A stretch of 9,039 nt of DNA. Origin: Thermoleophilia bacterium (GTDB taxonomy: Bacteria; Actinomycetota; Thermoleophilia; Miltoncostaeales; Miltoncostaeaceae). The stretch is from contig JAEMRL010000078.1 in the NCBI GenBank assembly GCA_016463385.1, forward strand, positions 1 to 9,039, written 5' to 3'. Shown piece by piece: positions 4,791 to 9,039 of this stretch (position 1 is the stretch's first letter; every line of letters begins with the position of its first letter). Position numbers and translations under genes: made by a program. The notes under the pieces were generated by a model. It was not told where the DNA came from. It did not search any database and saw only the letters and a list, made by a program, of their open reading frames with translations.

Positions 4791-6239
4791 ATGAGCACCG
4801 ACGTGCGACGCACCAAGATCCTCGCGACCATCGGGCCCGCATCGGACGGGGAGAAGACCCTGCGCGGGATGATCGAGGCCGGCATGGACGCCGTGCGCCT
4901 GAACCTCTCCCACGGCACCGTGGAGGAGGCGCTCGAGCTCCACCGGCGCGTGCGGGTGCTGTCGCAGGACATGGGGCGCGCGGTCGGCACGCTGGTCGAC
5001 CTCCCCGGTCCGAAGGTGCGCGCCGCCACCTTCGGACGCGACGGGGTGGAGCTGCCGGACGGGCACCGCGTGCGGCTGGTCTCCGACGCCGACCACTCGA
5101 CGAGCGAGGTGATCGGCGTCGAGTACGAGGGCCTGCTCGAGGGGATCGAGATCGGCGACCGGATCAGCTTCGGTGACGGGGCGATCGACGTCGAGGTGGT
5201 CGACACCGGCGGCGAGGGGCTCGACGCGGTGGTGCTCCACGGCGGGCGCCTCACCGGGAAGCCCGGCGTGCACATCCCGTCGGAGCGCATGCGGGTGGCC
5301 ACCCCCACCGACGAGGACCTGCGGATCCTCGACGCCTTCGTCGGCGTCGGGGTGGACATGGTGGCGATCTCCTTCGTGAGATCCGCCCACGACGTGCGCC
5401 GGCTCGGCACCGAGCCGCATCCCCGCGGGCCCCTCGTGGTCGCCAAGATCGAGACGCGCAGCGCGGTCGACAACCTGGCCGGGATCCTCGACGCGGCCGG
5501 CGCCGTGATGATCGCCCGCGGCGACCTCGGCATCGAGTGCCCGATCGAGGAGCTGCCGCACCTGCAGAAGCACATCATCCGCGAGTGCATCGCCCACGGG
5601 CGCCCGGCGATCACGGCGACCCAGATGCTCGAGTCGATGGTCCGCGCCGCCACGCCGACCCGCGCCGAGGCTTCGGACGTCGCCAACGCGGTCTTCGACG
5701 GCTCGTCGGCCGTGATGCTCTCGGGCGAGACGGCGACCGGCAGCGATCCGGTGAACGTCATCGCCACGATGGCGCGGCTCTGCGCGCGCGCCGACGCCAA
5801 TTTCGATGTCGAGAACTGGACGCGGACGGTCACGCGCCTGCGCGTCGGGGATCCGCGCAACGGCGACGGCCACACCCGCAGGGTCACCGACACCATGACC
5901 GACGCGGCCTGGCGCGTGGCCCAGGAGCTCGGGGCCACCGCGATCCTGTGCCTCACCCGGACCGGCTTCATCGTGCGCGCGATCGCGCGCTACCGGCCGC
6001 GCATGCCGATCCTCGGGTTCGCGCCCGACGAGCGCGTGCGGCGGCAGCTGTCGATCAGCTGGGGCGCGACCCCGATCACGCTCTCGGGCTTCGCCGACAA
6101 CGAGGAGATGGTGCGCGAGGCGGTCCAGACCGCCCGCGCGCTCGGCCACGTCCGCAACGGCGACATCGTGGTCGTGCTGGCCGGCATCGACGGGCGCTCC
6201 CGCACCACCGACGTGCTCCGGGTGATCACGGTCACCTGA
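4791..6239 (+). CDS. pyk: Pyruvate kinase
   Basis: This 482-residue enzyme catalyses phosphoenolpyruvate + ADP to pyruvate + ATP, the last step of glycolysis. Family blocks run in order: TKILATIGPAS (8-18), MDAVRLNLSHG (32-42), DLPGPKVR (70-77), the B-domain to about 165, PTDEDL (172-177), VVAKIET with the active-site Lys at 219 and metal-binding Glu at 221, ARGDLGIE with metal-binding Asp at 245, ITATQMLESM (274-283) and SSAVMLSGETATGSDPV (305-321). The C-terminal regulatory domain spans about 365-482. The start at 4791 puts the protein one short segment ahead of TKI, as usual. A GTG at 4752 and an ATG at 4776 in the same frame add unneeded residues and run through the -10 element. Length and all catalytic motifs are intact. 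The antiporter follows after 45 bp. Confidence 0.97.
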   Translation: MSTDVRRTKILATIGPASDGEKTLRGMIEAGMDAVRLNLSHGTVEEALELHRRVRVLSQDMGRAVGTLVDLPGPKVRAATFGRDGVELPDGHRVRLVSDADHSTSEVIGVEYEGLLEGIEIGDRISFGDGAIDVEVVDTGGEGLDAVVLHGGRLTGKPGVHIPSERMRVATPTDEDLRILDAFVGVGVDMVAISFVRSAHDVRRLGTEPHPRGPLVVAKIETRSAVDNLAGILDAAGAVMIARGDLGIECPIEELPHLQKHIIRECIAHGRPAITATQMLESMVRAATPTRAEASDVANAVFDGSSAVMLSGETATGSDPVNVIATMARLCARADANFDVENWTRTVTRLRVGDPRNGDGHTRRVTDTMTDAAWRVAQELGATAILCLTRTGFIVRAIARYRPRMPILGFAPDERVRRQLSISWGATPITLSGFADNEEMVREAVQTARALGHVRNGDIVVVLAGIDGRSRTTDVLRVITVT

Positions 6240-6284
6240 TGGGACCGCCCCGCCCGATGCGTCTCCCGCCCGGAGGCTGAGGGC

Positions 6285-7595
6285 GTGGGCTGGGACCTCG
6301 TCATCGTCGCGGCTGTGCTGATCGCCTACGCGATCGTGTCGGGACGGCTGCAGGGCTCGCCCGTGACGCCCGCCATCGTGTTCGTCGGGGCGGGTTACCT
6401 CCTCGGGAGCGAGGTCCTCGACCTCTTCGACTCCGGGCTCGACTCCGGGGGCATCCGGGTCCTGGCCGAGGCGACGCTCGCCCTGGTCCTGTTCACCGAC
6501 GCGGCATCCCTCGACGTCGGCGCCCTCCGGCGCGAGGCGGTGATGCCCCTGCGGCTGCTCGTGATCGGACTGCCCCTGACGATCGCCCTTGGCGCGCTCG
6601 TGGCCGTCCCGCTCCTCCCGGAGCTCGGCCTCTTCGAAGCCGTGGTGCTCGCGGTGGTCCTCGCGCCGACCGACGCCGCCCTCGGCCAGATCGTCGTCTC
6701 CGACGAGCGCCTGCCGTCCCGTCTCCGGCAGGGGCTCAACGTGGAGAGCGGCCTGAACGACGGCATCTGCGTCCCGCTCCTCTTCGCGGCCATCGCCCTC
6801 GCGGAGGTCGAGAGATCGTCGGCGTCGGCCGGCGGCGTCCTCGGGGACCTGGTGTCACAGGTGGGGATCGGCGCCGGGGTCGGCGTGGCGGTCGCGGTCG
6901 TCGTCGCGGTGAGCGTGGCGGCGTCGCGCCGCCGCGGATGGCTCGATGGTCACTGGGCCCAGCTCGTCCCGCTCGCCACGGTGATGATCGCCTATGCGGC
7001 CACGGACGAGCTCGGGGGCAGCGGATTCATCGGCGCGTTCAGCGCCGGCGTGGCGTACCGGCGCGTACTGGGCGCATCGGTCGCGCGCAGGAGCGCGCTG
7101 CTCGCGGACGAGATCGGGGGCCTTCTGAGCGCGGTGACCTTCTTCGTGTTCGGGGCGAGCCTGATCGGCCAGGGCCTGGTGAACCTCGACCTCGCGACCA
7201 TCGCCTACGCGATCCTCAGCCTCACCCTGGTGAGGATGCTGCCCGTCGCTCTCTCGCTGATCGGATCGCACTCGGCTCGGCAGACCGTGGCCTTCGCCGG
7301 CTGGTTCGGCCCGCGCGGGCTCGCGTCGATCGTCTTCCTGCTGGTCATCGTCGAGGAGGCGGATCTCCCAGGTGCGCCGGTCATCGTCGAGGTCGGGACC
7401 ATGACCGTCCTGCTGAGCGTCCTCGCGCACGGCCTGAGCGCGACCCCGCTCACCGATCGCTACGTGCGGTGGCTGGCGGCCCGCCGGGAGCGCCTGACGA
7501 TGGAGAACGAGGAGACGCCCCCCGACCCGGAAGACCTGATGCGCCGGAGTCCGTGGCGCCGATCGGCATCCTCCACCGACCCATCGACGCGGTGA
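6285..7595 (+). CDS. CPA1-type cation:proton antiporter (Na+/H+ exchanger family)
   Basis: This 436-residue integral membrane protein starts at GTG 6285, fixed by GGAGG at 6272-6276 with 8-nt spacing. About a dozen hydrophobic segments fill residues 1-390, and a short polar tail follows (TPPDPEDLMRR...). Family motifs are present: LAPTDAALGQ (126-135), ESGLNDG with the conserved Asn-Asp at 158-159, GGSGFIGAFSAGVAYRR (244-260) and GWFGPRGLASIVF (339-351). These identify the Na_H_Exchanger fold of the NhaP/CPA1 group, which swaps cytoplasmic Na+ or K+ for protons across the plasma membrane for pH and salt homeostasis. Ion preference cannot be read from the sequence. It lies 45 bp after pyruvate kinase with no evident terminator between, so co-transcription is possible, though the ribosome site shows independent translation. 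Confidence 0.93.
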   Translation: MGWDLVIVAAVLIAYAIVSGRLQGSPVTPAIVFVGAGYLLGSEVLDLFDSGLDSGGIRVLAEATLALVLFTDAASLDVGALRREAVMPLRLLVIGLPLTIALGALVAVPLLPELGLFEAVVLAVVLAPTDAALGQIVVSDERLPSRLRQGLNVESGLNDGICVPLLFAAIALAEVERSSASAGGVLGDLVSQVGIGAGVGVAVAVVVAVSVAASRRRGWLDGHWAQLVPLATVMIAYAATDELGGSGFIGAFSAGVAYRRVLGASVARRSALLADEIGGLLSAVTFFVFGASLIGQGLVNLDLATIAYAILSLTLVRMLPVALSLIGSHSARQTVAFAGWFGPRGLASIVFLLVIVEEADLPGAPVIVEVGTMTVLLSVLAHGLSATPLTDRYVRWLAARRERLTMENEETPPDPEDLMRRSPWRRSASSTDPSTR

Positions 7596-7629
7596 CGGGT
7601 CGAGCACGGTGTGCGTGCCGGCGCGGGGT

Positions 7630-7651
7630 GTCGCCCGCCCGCCGCGGCGAC
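7630..7651. terminator. Possible hairpin between convergent genes
   Basis: GTCGCC (7630-7635) and GGCGAC (7646-7651) form a 6-bp inverted repeat over a 10-nt loop in the 90-bp gap between the antiporter stop and the YihY/BrkB stop. It could serve both strands. There is no T-tract and the stem is short, so support is weak. Nothing else is visible in this gap. Confidence 0.3.
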
Positions 7652-7685
7652 GGCCGCGATCAGGCGCCCGGCCCCTCCCGCGTCA

Positions 7686-8642
7686 TCACGGTCGCGTGGC
7701 CGCGGCCGCCCTGCGGTCGTCCTGCAGCACCGCGTTCAGCGCCGTCGCCACAACCAGGGCGCGGGAGGTCACGAACAGGCTCAGCATGATGCCGGCGGCC
7801 ACGCCGAGGACGCCGTAGGTCGCCTCCTTGTGGCCCACCCACGGGTAGAGGATCAGGGCGTTGAAGAGGTGGATCGCCGCGACCATGACGTAGAAGAGCG
7901 CCGCGCCGGGCAGGTGCGCCGTCCACCGGTCCGCACCGTCGGGCAGCACCAGCACGAACATCAGCACGAAGAGGACCGGCGCGGACAGCAGCGAGACGAT
8001 CGCCAGGATCCAGCCGAGCGGCAGCCCGCCCGCCACGTCGGCGATCCGCCCCGTGAGGGCGCCGACCGCGATCAGCCCGACCAGCAGCCCCAGCAGCGTG
8101 AGCGTCCCCGGCACCGGGTGGCGCAGCGAGCGCACCGGAACGCCCCAGCTGAAGGCGGAGACGGCCCTCAGGGCGCGCAGCAGCACGTAGGTCTCGTACA
8201 GGAGCACCACCGAGGTGCTCACCAGCACCGCGACCAGGCCGAGCGGGGTCAGGCCGGCGGTCGCCTCCCCGACCGACTCGGCCACGTAGCTCGGCAGGCC
8301 GGCGTTCTCGGCGTAGTCGGCAGGATCCGCGTCCGTCGCGTCGGTGAGGGGGCGGAGGGCGGCGACCAGCAGCAGGGCGAGCGGGAGCATCCAGATGAAG
8401 AGCCGGTAGGCGAGCGCCGAGGCCATGACGCTCCCGGCGATCGACTGGTCGCGCCGGAAGAGGCGCCACCCGACCTCCGCGACCGGTCCGACCGGGCCCA
8501 ACGTGGTGAGCCGCTCGGCCATCGCGAGGGCGCGCCCCTGCAGCCGCCCGAGCCGTCCCTCGGGCAGGGGCCGTCCGCCGAGGTCCCCGATGAGCGCCGA
8601 GAGCGACTCCGGCGGAGACGGCTCTCCGGCCCCGTCGCGCAC
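7686..8642 (-). CDS. YihY/BrkB-family inner membrane protein
   Basis: This 318-residue protein on the minus strand has about six membrane segments (near 74-97, 132-152, 178-198, 210-232, 245-266, 276-298). The family-typical opening RRDQSIAGSVMASALAYRLF (63-82) and the late ILYPWVGHKEATYGVLG segment are both present. YihY/BrkB proteins are widespread membrane proteins; the old tRNA-processing (RNase BN) assignment is known to be wrong, and a transport role remains uncertain. The start used is GTG at 8642, one base after the stop of the upstream transporter gene, which favours coupled translation. No Shine-Dalgarno site is visible. An ATG at 8522 would remove 40 polar residues and also remain plausible. 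The C-terminus is short and polar, ending at 7686. Confidence 0.88.
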   Translation of the reverse strand: MRDGAGEPSPPESLSALIGDLGGRPLPEGRLGRLQGRALAMAERLTTLGPVGPVAEVGWRLFRRDQSIAGSVMASALAYRLFIWMLPLALLLVAALRPLTDATDADPADYAENAGLPSYVAESVGEATAGLTPLGLVAVLVSTSVVLLYETYVLLRALRAVSAFSWGVPVRSLRHPVPGTLTLLGLLVGLIAVGALTGRIADVAGGLPLGWILAIVSLLSAPVLFVLMFVLVLPDGADRWTAHLPGAALFYVMVAAIHLFNALILYPWVGHKEATYGVLGVAAGIMLSLFVTSRALVVATALNAVLQDDRRAAAATRP

Positions 8643-8643
8643 G

Positions 8644-9039
8644 TCAGTAGGGCGGGGCGTGTCGGATCGTCGCGGCCTGCTCGGCGGCGATCTCGGCCCG
8701 GCGGGTGCGCGTGATCTCCTGCACCAGGATCTGGATCGTCGCGGTGACGGGCACTGCGATCAGCGCCCCGAGCACGCCGAGCAGAGCCCCGAAGATCGTC
8801 ACGCCGGAGATCACGAAGAAGCCCGAGATGTTCGTCGCCCGCCCCTGGACGGTCGGGGCGACGATGCTGTTCTCGACCTGCTGGTAGACGAGCACGACCG
8901 CCAGCATGATCAGCGCCGCGGTGAGCCCCTCCTCGGCCAGGAGCGTGAGCGACAGCACGAAGCCCGCGATCGTCGCGCCGATGTTCGGGATCGTGTCGAG
9001 GGCGCCGGCGATCACCGCGAGGGCCAGCGCGAAGCTCGA
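8644..9039 (-). CDS. AI-2E/PerM-family transporter, C-terminal part (runs off right edge)
   Basis: The minus-strand frame is open to position 9039; only the last 131 residues are in the window, so the start and N-terminal membrane segments are missing. The visible part reads FALALAVIAGALDTIPNIG, a hydrophobic helix, then VLVYQQVENSIVAPTVQGRA and GALLGVLGALIAVPVTATIQ. These are the characteristic PNIG, QxxEN...P...G and G..G..AVP blocks of the AI-2E transporter (PerM/YdiK/TqsA) family. Members are membrane exporters or permeases; some move autoinducer-2, others probably proton-coupled solutes, and substrate cannot be told here. The end is a polar Arg/Glu-rich tail, then the stop at 8644-8646. 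The YihY/BrkB gene starts after one base, so the two form an operon. Confidence 0.9.
   Translation of the reverse strand, partial: SSFALALAVIAGALDTIPNIGATIAGFVLSLTLLAEEGLTAALIMLAVVLVYQQVENSIVAPTVQGRATNISGFFVISGVTIFGALLGVLGALIAVPVTATIQILVQEITRTRRAEIAAEQAATIRHAPPY

Noticed and set aside
4689..6149. A 486-codon minus-strand frame opposite pyruvate kinase
   Set aside because: It is the mirror of a fully conserved enzyme and contains no recognisable domain.
7611..8714. A 367-codon plus-strand frame opposite the YihY/BrkB gene
   Set aside because: Its composition (Gln/His/Arg/Glu-rich) is the complement of hydrophobic membrane codons; the minus strand has the real membrane protein.

Overview
The window comes from a very GC-rich bacterium with actinobacterial character. 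The codon use, the GTG starts, the sparse Shine-Dalgarno sites and the ECF42/DGPF pair all fit Actinomycetota, possibly a Thermoleophilia-like lineage. The exact group is inference. There are no tRNA or rRNA genes, no CRISPR array and no recognisable insertion sequence.

Layout from left to right. (1) 1-1139: one uninterrupted reading frame, open at the left edge. It begins as a CaiB/BaiF (family III) CoA-transferase and switches in frame, near 540-575, into a peptidoglycan-binding domain plus an M23 metallopeptidase. This is the oddest object in the window: a gene fusion, a deletion scar or an assembly chimera. (2) 1100-1261 (minus): a 53-residue zinc-ribbon-like protein that overlaps the 3' end of the fusion tail to tail. 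(3) 1337-2919: an ECF42-type operon. A TGTCGA / 17 nt / CGTC promoter is followed by a DGPF (YCII-related) protein and an ECF sigma factor with the long C-terminal extension of that group. The arrangement suggests the sigma factor transcribes its own operon. (4) 2973-4716: a sulfide-oxidation unit. A CsoR/CstR-type inverted repeat and a hairpin-rich leader precede a sulfide:quinone oxidoreductase (SQR)-like flavoprotein. Its stop overlaps (ATGA) the start of a small, very basic 62-residue protein. A strong GC hairpin follows directly.

(5) 4775-6239: pyruvate kinase, apparently read from a near-leaderless promoter. (6) 6285-7595: a CPA1-type cation:proton antiporter 45 bp downstream, with a good ribosome binding site. 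(7) 7686-9039 (minus, convergent with the antiporter): an AI-2E/PerM-family transporter, cut by the right edge, followed after a 1-nt gap by a YihY/BrkB-family membrane protein.

The best functional stories are local. The ECF42 operon carries a recognisable self-type promoter. The SQR unit carries an operator of the family that senses copper or persulfide, which suggests sulfide/persulfide-responsive detoxification or respiration. The regulator itself is not in the window. Everything else is ordinary housekeeping or membrane biology. I see no clear undescribed multi-gene system. The leading candidates for follow-up are the CoA-transferase/M23 junction and the operator-SQR-small-protein cassette.
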